This document shows, in pieces, positions 11,281-23,339 of a stretch of 64,000 bases of DNA. Each line of letters opens with the position of its first letter. The first letter of the stretch is position 1. The translations under genes and the position numbers were made by a program. The notes under the pieces are model-generated. The model worked only from the letters and a program-made list of their open reading frames with translations. It was not told the DNA's origin and ran no database searches. Source of the stretch: Triplophysa rosa (lineage: Eukaryota; Chordata; Actinopteri; Cypriniformes; Nemacheilidae); contig NC_079905.1 of NCBI RefSeq assembly GCF_024868665.1, positions 4,907,658 through 4,971,657 on the forward strand, read 5' to 3'.

Positions 11281-11300
11281 GGGAGCTGTCCGGTGCTGAA
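11281..11300 (-). promoter_or_regulatory. RE1-like site with the spacer lost
   Basis: The minus strand reads TTCAGCACC directly followed by GGACAGCTCC, without the usual 2-base spacer. The half-sites are the same as at 10938, and the flanks GGGAGCTGTCCG and GTGCTGAAAT are identical. The compressed spacing makes binding less sure. Confidence 0.3.
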
Positions 11301-11729
11301 ATAAAACACTGCTCTGAAATGTCCTGAACAGACTTAAAGAATGTAATTAAATAATTACTGCTGTGACCATTGAAGCACTATAACATAGCCAATATAACAC
11401 ACCAGTTTCTAGCGTTCAAGCACAAAAGAACATCATACATTCCTTTTTTATTTCTTCCCAGGTTTACTCAGTGGGACGGTCAATATATGCCAGACATTTA
11501 GAAAGACAACCCTCAGGGTGAACTAGGGGTTCCACAGATGGTGTGTCCAGTGGACTGGGATGCAAGTGCTAAGGGGGGTAAAGTTTTTCCGTTGAGGAGG
11601 AGGCAACTGCAGGTTAGGCCAACTGGCAAGAGGAAAGAATGTGGGGGGTTGTGATGCGATAAAAAAAGAAAACGATGTTTAGAAGGAAAAGTGACGACGG
11701 TTTGGGAAAGACCTTGGCCCACAATAGCT

Positions 11730-12500
11730 CAAAGGACAGTCGCACGCACGAGCGTGCACGCATGTGCGAGCTCTCAATGACACACGCATACGCACATGCA
11801 TTCCCATGTGCACATTCATGATATTAGTTCAGTTCAGACACGAAGAGCACCATTCAAAAAGCTTGAACTGCTATTTCGTAGCATCTCTACGAAAAGGCAG
11901 AAAAAATGTGCATACTAAAAGCTGAAAATCAAGTGTATAAAAAAGAAATCCACGCGTCACTTTCCCCCCATTTACTCTGACTTAAATACGCACACGCGTA
12001 CACGGAGTGTGTCTACCCCTTCTCAAATCCCACAACCACAGTACATTCTTGGCGTGCTCAAGTCAGTACCAGACAAATGTATAAATACATTCATGTATAC
12101 AAATTTCGATATACGTGCCTGCACGACGTAGCCGTGTCCTTAAAGTCTCGCGCTAAGTGCGACAAAATAAGATGTAGCGGGTAAAAAGTCGTAAAATCTG
12201 TATTTAAACGTGTTTGTCTTTATAAAACGATCCCATAAAAGAAAAGAAAATGAAAAACACGTCACGCTATTTCGTGGTCACATCGCTGAAATAGCTATAC
12301 CGCATGCTCGAAAGAGGACAAAACATGCCATAACTGAACCTGTCACCTGGCGAGTAAATCGGATACTCTTGCTTGAAAACACGGAAACGAAGCGATTACG
12401 CGCCACTCACAGAGCGACCGACGGTAACGTGCACGAAGAAGGAAGAAGCGCGAGCACTCACCCTCTACCACGCGACCAGATTCAGCGGTGCACAGGCGTC
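11730..12500. promoter_or_regulatory. CpG-dense stretch, candidate cacng7 promoter region
   Basis: CpG dinucleotides are conspicuously frequent here (for example CGCACGCACGAGCGTGCACG, TCGCGCTAAGTGCGAC, GAAGCGATTACGCGCC), in contrast to the AT-rich, CpG-poor flanks. It is about 2.7-3.5 kb upstream of the cacng7 ATG on the right side for a minus-strand promoter. The upstream edge merges with the inverted repeat. This is inference; no core promoter motif stands out. Confidence 0.35.
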
Positions 12501-12578
12501 GAGAGGAATAACCAAACTGGAAACCTTGACAGATTTTGCAGTTTTCCTCTCTCCCTCTCTCTCTTCACGCACGCGCGC

Positions 12579-12625
<47 letters not shown>

Positions 12626-12760
12626 TCCCCCTCTCTCTCTTTAGCTCCCCTGTAATGCCCCCTCTCACTGTTTCTCCTTCTTTCGGCACTGCGGAGAATT
12701 GGCTCAATGGGATGTACTGGGATGTGGAAAGATGGTTTCGGGTATAAAGACTTTCTCTGA
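12462..12760 (-). promoter_or_regulatory. cacng7: Candidate 5' non-coding exon of cacng7
   Basis: A strong donor (AGAGG|GTGAGT) occurs at 12462/12461 on the minus strand, at the edge of the CpG-dense stretch. It would splice to the acceptor-like sequence directly before the ATG at 9032. The upstream purine-rich sequence (GAGAGAG, GGAGAAAC) is leader-like. The transcription start is not visible, so the upper limit is arbitrary. Confidence 0.25.
12565..12622. repeat. (CA)n microsatellite
   Basis: A CA run with ACGCGCG interruptions at its left side. The outer end of the inverted duplication (15289) also falls inside this repeat type. Confidence 0.95.
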
Positions 12761-14120
12761 CATTTGACGGTGGTAATGCTCAGTAAGGTCAGAGTTAGTT
12801 TCAGCGTGCGTATGTCGGTGGAGGCATACAGTATGAGTCATACATTTAACATTTAAAGACCCGATCGTTATTTTAACCTTTAAATCCATACTTGCATGCA
12901 TTCATTTGCAATATTATGAATAAGACTAGGTCGTTTGATCTGACACTTATGTGTCTTTAGGTTTTAGCAGGTTTTAGTTCAAGCTTTGTGTATATAGAGT
13001 TTGTATTACCCCCATATTAAGATGAATATGTATAAGTACATAGTTGGTTTTGTTATTTAGAAGGTGCTTTAGTGTGATGTACAGTAGAGTCTCTGAGGTT
13101 TGACACGGGCACGCACGCACACATCAATAGAATTGACATTTATTTAATTAGCACATTTTCACAATATCGTTTCAAAGAAGCTTTACCTTACAATTAAAAG
13201 TAATTTGTTATTATAGGTGGCTGTGTTGAAGTAATTGCAGAAATATAGAATTCTAATAACCTACAAACCATGCAATATGTAATTCACACATTTATTTAAA
13301 ATCACCTTTACCTGCTATTCTTAAATATAAAACCAAACTAAAAGAATACTCAAAGTGCATGTAGATAAAAAGATTATGGTGGCATGCTTTTGTTTTTAGG
13401 GATTTTCACTGTACTGTAGTAAAAGTATGGAAGCTTAAATAGTAATGCACATAAGACTGCAGCACATCTTTAACACTGCAGTGTGTATGTCTGTATGTGA
13501 TAAACCTTTCTGTGATAAAGAAAAAGTGTATGTAGTTTCAAGGTGCTGCACTGCACACAGCCTTGGGCTCTTAACTCTCAACTTGCAGTGGAGAGGCAGT
13601 GTTGTTTTCTGCAGGTGTGTATACTGCATAGATAAAGATGAAATTAATAGATTATTCAAAAATAGACACAGCATCCAAATAACGCTTACATTCTATTCCC
13701 CAGTTTCCTTCTGAGGGTCCACCCTGCCTTGTATAATCTTCCAGGACCCCTGATTGACAGCTCTGGTCTCAGAAGACGCTCGATGTTCAGTCAGTGCTGT
13801 CAGGATCAATAATAGAGCTGAGAAAGAGTTTGTGTACAGTAAATAATTGAACAGCAAAACTGCGGCAGTCTGTTATACTTGGTAATTTCTTCTAATTGAC
13901 AGAGAGAAACTCAAGAGCTCAGAATCACAATACAGTATTTTCCAGTCTGTCACTGTTTGTTAAGAAAAACTGTGTTTATTCAGAGTGTAAATGTACAGTA
14001 ATAAAGAATTCACTTTATGGTGGTCTCACTATCGACACACATACACGCTGTGAGGATCTACGTGACGGATTCATTACAACACTGTAGGGTCCAATGAGGA
14101 AGGAGTGCTCATCCTTTCTC
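12607..14120 (+). repeat. Left arm of a large inverted duplication
   Basis: Positions 12607-13660 are repeated in reverse complement at 14236-15289, paired by position sum 27896 with no indel over 1054 bases. Positions 14068-14120 pair with 14183-14235 (sum 28303). The 407 bases 13661-14067 are absent from the other arm. I saw one mismatch (13583 against 14313). Confidence 0.95.
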
Positions 14121-14150
14121 TTCAATCCCATCCCACCTTTCGTGGGGAGT

Positions 14151-14176
14151 GGGGGGGGGGGGGGGGGGGGGGGGGG
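14151..14176. repeat. Poly-G run at the centre of the inverted duplication
   Basis: Twenty-six consecutive G sit in the 62-base loop between the two arms. Such a long homopolymer at a fold-back centre is typical of a sequencing or joining problem. Confidence 0.95.
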
Positions 14177-14182
14177 TTTTTG

Positions 14183-15289
14183 GAGAAAGGATGAGCACTC
14201 CTTCCTCATTGGACCCTACAGTGTTGTAATGAATCTTTGAATAATCTATTAATTTCATCTTTATCTATGCAGTATACACACCTGCAGAAAACAACACTGC
14301 CTCTCCACTGCATGTTGAGAGTTAAGAGCCCAAGGCTGTGTGCAGTGCAGCACCTTGAAACTACATACACTTTTTCTTTATCACAGAAAGGTTTATCACA
14401 TACAGACATACACACTGCAGTGTTAAAGATGTGCTGCAGTCTTATGTGCATTACTATTTAAGCTTCCATACTTTTACTACAGTACAGTGAAAATCCCTAA
14501 AAACAAAAGCATGCCACCATAATCTTTTTATCTACATGCACTTTGAGTATTCTTTTAGTTTGGTTTTATATTTAAGAATAGCAGGTAAAGGTGATTTTAA
14601 ATAAATGTGTGAATTACATATTGCATGGTTTGTAGGTTATTAGAATTCTATATTTCTGCAATTACTTCAACACAGCCACCTATAATAACAAATTACTTTT
14701 AATTGTAAGGTAAAGCTTCTTTGAAACGATATTGTGAAAATGTGCTAATTAAATAAATGTCAATTCTATTGATGTGTGCGTGCGTGCCCGTGTCAAACCT
14801 CAGAGACTCTACTGTACATCACACTAAAGCACCTTCTAAATAACAAAACCAACTATGTACTTATACATATTCATCTTAATATGGGGGTAATACAAACTCT
14901 ATATACACAAAGCTTGAACTAAAACCTGCTAAAACCTAAAGACACATAAGTGTCAGATCAAACGACCTAGTCTTATTCATAATATTGCAAATGAATGCAT
15001 GCAAGTATGGATTTAAAGGTTAAAATAACGATCGGGTCTTTAAATGTTAAATGTATGACTCATACTGTATGCCTCCACCGACATACGCACGCTGAAACTA
15101 ACTCTGACCTTACTGAGCATTACCACCGTCAAATGTCAGAGAAAGTCTTTATACCCGAAACCATCTTTCCACATCCCAGTACATCCCATTGAGCCAATTC
15201 TCCGCAGTGCCGAAAGAAGGAGAAACAGTGAGAGGGGGCATTACAGGGGAGCTAAAGAGAGAGAGGGGGACACGTGTGTGTGTGTGTGT
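14183..15289 (-). repeat. Right arm of the large inverted duplication
   Basis: This is the reverse complement of 12607-13660 joined directly to 14068-14120. It includes a second copy of the short open frames and of much of the candidate cacng7 leader. It stops inside a GT run followed by a single N at 15290. Confidence 0.95.
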
Positions 15290-15290
15290 N
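15290..15290. other. Single undetermined base at a sequence join
   Basis: One N separates the GT run of the right arm from unrelated sequence. It looks like a closed or minimal assembly gap rather than a real base call. Confidence 0.9.
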
Positions 15291-17074
15291 GCGCCTCTGC
15301 CTTCCTCTTTTTTTCCTTTTAAATCTATTTTTAGACTCCTGGTGGGGAAACCCGATACACGCGTGATAAAAATAACACACAGTGCTGTTGACTGACCCGA
15401 TATCTCCATTCAAGGACAGCCAAAAATCTGCATACCATTCATCTTCTACGAATTACTGCCCTTCTGCGTTTCCTCCACCACTCTCAAATGTCAAAAAGTG
15501 ACATTTGAAATCAATCAAATAGCTTTAATGCATGCAATGATAGCACGCGCATACTGTACTGTACTGTATGTTGCGAGGACAAAGAAAAATTCACTCTGAC
15601 GGGTAAACGTTTGACATTGTTTGAATGCTGTTTGCTTAAAAAGAGACGAAAATGCTAATTTCTGCTTTTGATTTATAGACTTGGGACTTTCAGAAAATCC
15701 CCAGCGTTTCACAGAGAGATAGTCCAGAACCATCTCCTCACTATCATGTCGTTGCTGTGACAACCGTGACTTCAAAGAGGTCCCATCAGAGAGGCGGCAA
15801 GTAGGGGCGAGTTAAAACATGAAATCATCAGAAAGAGAGAGAGAGAGAGAGAGAGGTAGAGTTTGATAGAAGAAGACAGGAGCGCAGGGATGCCGGAGGG
15901 AGGTGGAAAACTCACAGTCCAATCAGAGGGCTATTGAACAGAGAGCGTGGACTGCATAAATACCCAAATGGAGATTATGCAAATGAGGGCACAGATTACC
16001 GGGATAGGTGAATGCTGATTTGAATGCATTTATTCGTATATGTGGATAACGGAAAGGAAAAATTAAAGCTAGTAAAGAACATAATAACAAATGCCTTAAT
16101 AAAACAGTCTAAAATTATTAAATGTTGGCCTCAGTTTATCACGTGTGTATTTTTATGTAATTATAAAGACCCGAAACGTTCTTTGTTGGATTGGTTCCAC
16201 AAAGAACCATCAACAACCACAGAATCTTTATGTTGCACAAAGGGTTCTTTGGAAACTTTTAGTGAAAAAGTCTACAAAAGGTTGAGAAATTTTAGAAATT
16301 GTGAGTGAAAGGTTTGTTGGGAAACAAGCAAATTTTTTTATTGGCATTGCTGCAAAGTACCCTTTTTAGCACCTTTAATATTAATGGTGTACATGCTCTC
16401 TTGAACAACCAAATACACACGAAGATCTTAAAAAATTATTAGTGAGGACCTCAGTTAGATGAAATCTTTATTTATTTGTAAATGGTGTTAATACTAAGAT
16501 ATTATAACTAAGATATATAAACAAGTCTGCACATGATCGATTTTGTAAATAAACCGTTTAGCACGCTTTTAAGAAAAAGGAACATCCGTCAAATGGAACT
16601 AAAAAGGTCAAATTAATCCAACAGACAACAAACTATACCCTCCATACCCTGTTCACAAGTGGATTCATAAAAATATAAACATTTATTTTGCTCCGAACAT
16701 TTACAAAGATAGCAACGGGCACTTAATATATAGTGTATGGATATGATAGAAACTGTTTGTGTGATGCACTGGATATTTTTTAGGATTAGGTTGTGATTTG
16801 TGGCAATGACCCAGTTCAGGGCTGTGCTGTGCCTTGATGTTCTGTTTGTGTGCTGAGGCCTCGAGCGGTCAACATCTGTGACGGACATCACTCAACCTTA
16901 AGTTTTTAACGACTTTGGAGTTGCATGATATTTTGAGTTGTGACTGGGTTTATGACGTTGTGTTCTAGCAATCTTAATTTGCCTTACCTTTAACTAAAAA
17001 AACAGATCATTGTAATCTAGTAAACTGGAATTTTTTTACTTTATTCAGTGTCCTTGCGTCCCAATGCTCATACT
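15291..17074. other. Intergenic sequence, no gene seen
   Basis: Holds a short (GA)n run near 15834, an ATGCAAAT octamer at 15977-15984 and a repeat fragment at about 16170-16300 made of GGTTCCACAAAGAACC-type words related to the element at 58905. No recognised coding sequence. Confidence 0.45.
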
Positions 17075-17435
17075 ATGGTGTGAGCAATGAGGAGATTTTT
17101 CTAGTGGTCAGGTTGTGAATTACAACCAACGACTCACTCCACCCCTCACCCTCCCTTTCGAAAGCACTACGGTGGCTCTCACAGGACAAAGGTGGCATCA
17201 AGTTTTCGCTTCTTTGCCAAATGAGATAATGTGTTTACGAAATGCGTTCTGTAGAGCACTTTGTCTGTTTAGGGCTACTGTAGAAACAACATGGCATTGT
17301 TATATGGCATAAGGGAATAAAAAAAGAATGCCTCATTATGTAAGGTCTTTATACACCTCTGAAGTAATAGTTATGTATAATATAGCATTTCAATCAAATG
17401 ATCCTCCTTAATCTTACACACTGGTCCTTCAATTC
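17075..17435 (+). repeat. Dispersed repeat, copy A (inverted relative to 55225)
   Basis: It shares long matches with the reverse complement of 55225-55600: CCAACGACTCACTCCACC, TTTTCGCTTCTTTGCC, CATTATGTAAGGTCTTTATA and CACCTCTGAAG. The pattern is that of an abundant teleost non-autonomous repeat without coding capacity. The 66-codon open frame here is not a gene. Confidence 0.7.
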
Positions 17436-18289
17436 ATATCAAAATGTTGTGGTACAGGCCCCGCTGAAAATTACACACAGCACCTTCAATGATCATAATG
17501 TCATCTAAACAACATCCAGTTCGGTTTCACAGTAGTACGTCCCAGTGCGTGCATACTGTTTTGCTATCCACTAAAATGTATATACTGTATTTTTCCATAA
17601 AAATCTGTACTTTTATGGCATAGTATAATTAGATGAATTGGGATGCAGCAAGCATATTTTAAAATGGATTTTAGCTGCAGATTCTGACCAAGTAAGCTGT
17701 GTTTAAAACCAAACAGTCGATATATTGACATACCACACATCAGATGAATTCTCGAATACTAATGCAGTTATGATGATTGATTGGCAGTCCCAAACAGTTA
17801 TGTTATTGAACAAAATTATAACAGAGGAAAGGTTTAGTGTTTCATTTTAATAATAATGCACTTGACTATTTAGACTGAAGAGTCTTTTAACATATTGCTG
17901 CCAATGTTTTAATAAAGCGATAAGTCATTTAAGGTGATGCATAAATTTCATTATAGATAAAGGGCTTTTTAAAGGAACACCCTGTACACATTGTACATTC
18001 ATTTTGATGTATTTTTTGACTCATCCGCAACATTTACAAATAACGAATCACACAAGCCTCCAGTAAGATGACCTGACCATTCCGCCGTGACCCCTATTAC
18101 TTGTGTCCCGTGGGTATCTGAAAAAAGCACAGACAACATCTAACAGAGTGTTAGACAGAGTAATGCATTTAAATTCTATAAAACTTTTTATGATTCTTCA
18201 TTTTACTTTAATTGCTCTTTAGTTTACTGTCACAAAGCTATACACAGAAACTCACATACATAAGCCGCTTAGGTCAAACCGGAAGAGCG

Positions 18290-18500
18290 ATCTGTTCTTA
18301 TTAGCTCCACACATATAGGGCTCCTAATAGTCTTGTTAGGAGAAATGGGCCCATTTATTAATTAATTTGACTAATTAAGATACGGAGGTGAGCAAGGGTG
18401 GTCTAAGAATGCTTCAATGCCCGGCAGTTAAAACAAACCTCTGTAATTATCACCTTGACTTTGCCATTAGCTATCGTTCAGAGGATATTACTACACAGAA
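18290..18500. promoter_or_regulatory. Candidate conserved non-coding element with homeodomain cores
   Basis: Clustered TAATTA-type cores (TTATTAATTAATTTG, CTAATTAAG, GTAATTATC) lie in unique-looking sequence with no repeat signature. The texture resembles vertebrate enhancers, but conservation cannot be tested here. Confidence 0.25.
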
Positions 18501-19029
18501 AATGTTGTAACTAAAAGGACATTTAAACCCGTCGTACGCACACTTTGGCATTCAATCCTTTTCTCTGCGATTATCTAAGTCAGAATTCAGCACGTTGAAG
18601 CTTATGGTGTCAGATCACAGTCTCTTGTTATCACAAAATGTCTTAAGGCCGCAGCTTTGCCATTTTGTATCTTAATAGTGTTTGGATTGTATGGAGCGGT
18701 TGCGTGCTGTCGGCATTGGCCGTTATGTCATTTAGAGCTTTATAGAGTTCAAGTCTACATCAAAACTAAGTCAAATTGAAAGTCTTGCTAGATTGGAGTG
18801 ACCAATAGGGCCCATGGATTGCCTCACTCATAGGAACTCTCATAGGACGTGTTGCCTAACGTCAAATAGGACATAAAAACTAAACTAACATTAAAAGGGT
18901 GAGTTTAGGTAAACCTGCATGGGGATGACAAAAAAATATATAAACTGCATACAAACAGTAAAACGGAACACAAGCAACCAACAGAATATTAAAATTGAAT
19001 CGAAATGATAAACAAACATCTTTATGGCC

Positions 19030-19434
19030 TTAATGGGACAGTTCACCCAAAAAATGAAAATTCTGTCACCATTTACTCACCCTCAGGTTGTTCCAAACCT
19101 GTTTAAATGTCTTTGTTCTGTTGAACACAAAGAAAGATATTTGGTAGAATATTAGCAATTTTCAGTAGAAAATCATAGTAGAAATATTATTGTATTTTAT
19201 TATTGTTCAGTTGAACACAATATGAGATTTTTTTTAAGAATTCAGGAAAGCAAATAGTTCTGGGACACCTTTGATTATATTTACATTTTTCCTACTATGA
19301 TACTTAACGAGGGCCCGGAACTGAAAGTTCTTCCAAATATCTTTCTTTGTGTTCAGCAGAACAAAGTAATTTATACAGATTTGGAACAACTCGAGGGTGA
19401 GTAAATGATGATTTTTGGATGAACTATCCATTTA
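19030..19434. repeat. Palindromic MITE, copy 4
   Basis: Starts TTAATGGGACAGTTCACCC and ends GGATGAACTATCCATTTAA. TTTACTCACCCTCAGGTTG on the left mirrors CGAGGGTGAGTAAATGATG on the right. The widest copy in the window; the centre carries extra diverged sequence. Confidence 0.8.
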
Positions 19435-21632
19435 ATCATAAAGGAAAAATAATGTAAAGTATATGATTTTATATATTTATTAGGAGACTATGTACAATCT
19501 TTGTTCCTAATATGGCTTGCCCTTTTTGAAATTACATTTAGCTTTATCAAGCATGCTTACTCTAACTGCCATTTTACACATTGACAGTGAGGTAGAGTTT
19601 TAAGAACGCAAGATCAATTCTACAGGTCACCATTACGTGTCCAAATGCGCACACGAAAAAGAGATTTCCCTCGTCAAGCTGACCTAGTTGAGCCTGAGAG
19701 CGCCCCACTGCTGTCAACTGTGGCACATACAGACAATAAATTTACCCACCACTTGAGTTTATGGTTTATTTAATGCGTCAGGACAGGCGGGCCATATTTT
19801 CTTTGTATGTTGTCTGCCAGTGAAGTTCTTGACCTAAATATGGTTGTAGTGGATTTAATAGGCTGAAGGATGTGTAATTGGTTGTCATGTCGATTTATGA
19901 GCGGCCATGTGTTTAATGTCTCTGTGTGGGAATGTCCGGTAAGAAACTGCGGAAATGCTGCCCTCTTGTGGCATGGTATGAGAATGGCGCAATATGCGCC
20001 TTTCCATTGGTACATAACCACTTAATGGCTCTTTAAAAAATAACACATAAAATGGGGGCACCAAAGTCTCATACCATGCCTGATCTGTGAATTTTCTTTA
20101 TTTAAACCATTATATTAAGTTAAAGGTAATAAGTCAATTTTACCATAATTTTATACTCCAAAAATTGCATAGGTAAATTTGAAGGCTATGTGGTTTAACT
20201 ACAAATAAACCCAAAAAATGATTCATATAACTAAAGCATGGATGCAAAAGCAGGATAATCTCATTGCAAGTATCTATTTCCTATGATGTAATCCTACTTC
20301 CAATATTAGTTGAGAATTTCCTGAGTGCATTTCACTAGAGGCATCAGTTTAGCAGGCATCCGAAATTACACCGTTTAATTAATTTGAAAGAAATGCTTAT
20401 CTTTTAATCGGGCTCTTCCAGACCCCCTAAACCCCAATTTCTCTCCTCATCTCTCGCCCACTCTTTCTCAAACCCTCGTTCATCTCTTATCTACTTTCTC
20501 CTTGGCCTGATTTCTGCTCTGCATTCTCTACAGAAAGAAAAATCTTTCCAAGCGTAGATAGAGACTCGCCCCTCCACTGGCACAACATTGACTGGAATTG
20601 GTTTTGTGATAAGACGTAATTGAAAGAGTCAAAGGTGACTCAGAATCAGTGTTTGTTTGAAAGAAACACTGTTGCTTCGGAATAACAAAACAGGTGAAGG
20701 GAAAAGCTGACAGTGACGAATCATATTTAATAAAACATCTAAAGTATAATCCTGTTAGTAAGGTAAGCATATATCAAACAGGCCTTTCCCTCACTCCACC
20801 TAGCCCTGAAAGGTAGAGCATTCCTCACATCTCGCCTCATATTTCTTCCATTAATCTGCAGTAAATGTCCCCCATCGCTTAATTATATTTCCAAGCGTGG
20901 AAGAAGTGCAGTTACATAAATCTTGCATTTGTAACTAATTAAAAAACGAAAGAGCCAGTTCATAGACCTATAGCACATAATAGATAGAAGTGAGGAGGAA
21001 ACAATTTAATTGCAGCAGTCTGGGTTTTTATAAATGTTCAATCTCTTACTTCGGTAACCCACAGTAACCCCTCTTTGCTTTTCTCTCAGGGGAAAAAAGT
21101 ACTGCAGTTACCGCCAGTTTCTGCTCGGCTGAGAAAGCAATAGCACTCCATGTAAACTTGCTGTCACTTGTATTTTGCATGCCTATATTTCTTTAGGCTT
21201 GTACGGTTTCTAATGTTCCTGCATACAAACACATCAGCAGCCAATAGCTTTCTTATCTACTTTTTCCAATATTCCACACCAGATTGATTCATTGACACCG
21301 AGCACACATGCTGAACTGGAGTAATCGCTGTGAGATGTTGGTATGTTTGGCATTGAATAATAAACTGTAGATTCATCACAAATCCTACAGGAAGGCGAGC
21401 AAAAGCACTTCTGCAAATGAAACACCTGTGGGCATTATGTAAGTCAATACAGCCAAGGTTGTGGTATAGGTGGACAGGAAGGATTTTCCACAGAGGTTTG
21501 AGCGTCGTCTTTTTGTAAGATATTTTTAAAATGATACTTAAAATATATGATATATATTTTACGAACATTCTGAAATGTTACATAACAAGTACATAGAGAT
21601 ATACAACCACGATCTCTGAGCTACTGTATATA

Positions 21633-21855
21633 CATGGTTGCCAGATCTGCAGAGCAAAACCAGCTCAATGGTCTAACAAAACGAGCCCAAAATAACGATA
21701 TTAAAAACCACTGAATATTACGTTTGTATTAGTAAAGACACGCACGCACACGCAGTTAAATAATGTTTAAAATATAGTGATCTTTGAGTAGTGTAGTGTG
21801 TAATGGCAATTAGGCTATTTTGGGCTAGTTTTGTTACTCAGATCTGGCAACCTTG
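21633..21855. repeat. Short element with GGTTGCCAGATCTG inverted termini
   Basis: The left end CATGGTTGCCAGATCTGC and the right end CAGATCTGGCAACCTTG are inverted copies, with GCAAAACCAGC/GCTAGTTTTG pairing further in. About 223 bases, no coding capacity. Confidence 0.65.
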
Positions 21856-21888
21856 TATGTGGCTCAGAGGTTATGGTTTCGTATCATT

Positions 21889-22214
21889 CAAAGGGATAGT
21901 TCATCCAAAAATGAAAATATTTGGAAGAATGTTAGGAACTGAGATTTCTGGGGCACCATTGACTACCATTTTAGAAATAATTATTCAAGAATTTTATTTT
22001 CTGTTGAACACAAAAGCAAATATTTTGAAGAATTTAGGAAAATTCAGTTCTGGGGCACCTGTGACAACCATTTTAATGGTAATGAATGGTGCCCCAAAAA
22101 TCTCAGTTGCTAACACTCTTCCAAATATCTTTCTTTGTGGTCATCAGAAGGTTTGGAACAACTTAAGGGTGAATAATTCATGACATCCATTTTTGGGTGA
22201 ACTAGCCATTTAAT
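21889..22214. repeat. Palindromic MITE, copy 5
   Basis: Left end AAAGGGATAGTTCATCC; right end GGGTGAACTAGCCATTTAA. Internal GGGGCACCATTGACTACCAT and its mirror ATGAATGGTGCCCC are visible. It starts about 34 bases after the previous element. Confidence 0.75.
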
Positions 22215-22379
22215 TAGGCTATGTACCTGTTGTGTAACTGCTTATGATGTTCCTAAGATTCCTAATCAGTTTTTTTTTGTTCCCCAAGATATGAAATAAA
22301 AAAACATTTTGTCTTACAAAAGTACAGAGCTAAAAATCCTTAATTAAAAACAGTATTGTGGTTTTCCAAACAAAGCTGG

Positions 22380-23182
22380 ATTCATTTAAATAATCTTAAA
22401 TGTGTTTTATTAGCCTTTGGAGAGAACTTGCATTGCATGGATTTGGATCTTTTGCACTGTGACAATTTGCTTCCATTATTTTTAAGCACAATGAAACTGG
22501 TTTTACAAATCATTTCAACTTAGTGTTTTTACATTATTGCAACTCATTAAAGGGTAGCATTTCAACTGGTTTCTGTTCCCAATTTGTTCTGGGAAATAAA
22601 AGCAAAAAATAATCTCAGTTGTCTCAATTGTTTCTCCTAGACGGCAGTGAGATTAAATAAGGAATGAATGGAGACTCGCTTTAGTCTCCAGCTGATAATA
22701 TCACACGAGATTCCTCTAGGGAAGCTCCTTTAAAGTTTCTGTAGAGATTTGAACAATGTCTTCTGGATGTGCAATGATACCAAATGTGCGCAATGAAAAT
22801 TTGAACTCGAAAAGACCAGCTTAGACCAATATAAATTCCCAGACTGGTTTATGTTGGACCATTATGGTTTTACTGGTGATTCTGGTTGACCTAGAGTAGC
22901 GAGTCTTCTTGGTTATTGAGACAACTGAGATTCTTTTTTGCTTTTATTTCCCAGAACAAATTGCTGCCTTAAAATTTGAAGTACAATCAAACTGGCTTTA
23001 CAAGTCAACTAACATGTCAACTGGTTTAACAGAAACCAGTTGAAATGAAATGCTACCCTTTATTTTTTCATTGTGCTTAAAAATTATGGAAGCAAATTGT
23101 CACAGTGCAAAAGATCCAAATCCATGCAATGCAAGTTCTCTCCAAAGGCTAATAAAACACATTTAAGATTATTTAAATGAAT
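22380..23182. mobile_element. Large fold-back element (about 260-bp inverted arms)
   Basis: The arms are 22380-22632 and about 22917-23182. They begin ATTCATTTAAATAATCTTAA and share CATTGCATGGATTTGGATC and GCAAATTGTCACAGTGCAAA in inverted orientation, interrupted by small indels. About 280 bases separate them. There is no transposase. It could be a non-autonomous DNA transposon or an old local inverted duplication; no target duplication was found. Confidence 0.6.
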
Positions 23183-23339
23183 GCAATAGATGTACATCAC
23201 CAATGATTTCAAAAGGCTTTTAAAACTCTTATCAACTCTCAACAGAAAACCGGGCCTCACGCATTCTTCACACATTTGCTGCCAAGCTCAAAAACAAATT
23301 GTTCAACATGTACAAAAATAATGAAAAAGCCCAAACAGT

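Noticed and set aside
13435..14461. Pairs of identical 74-90 codon open frames in opposite directions
   Set aside because: They are the two arms of the inverted duplication; no domain and no codon bias evidence.
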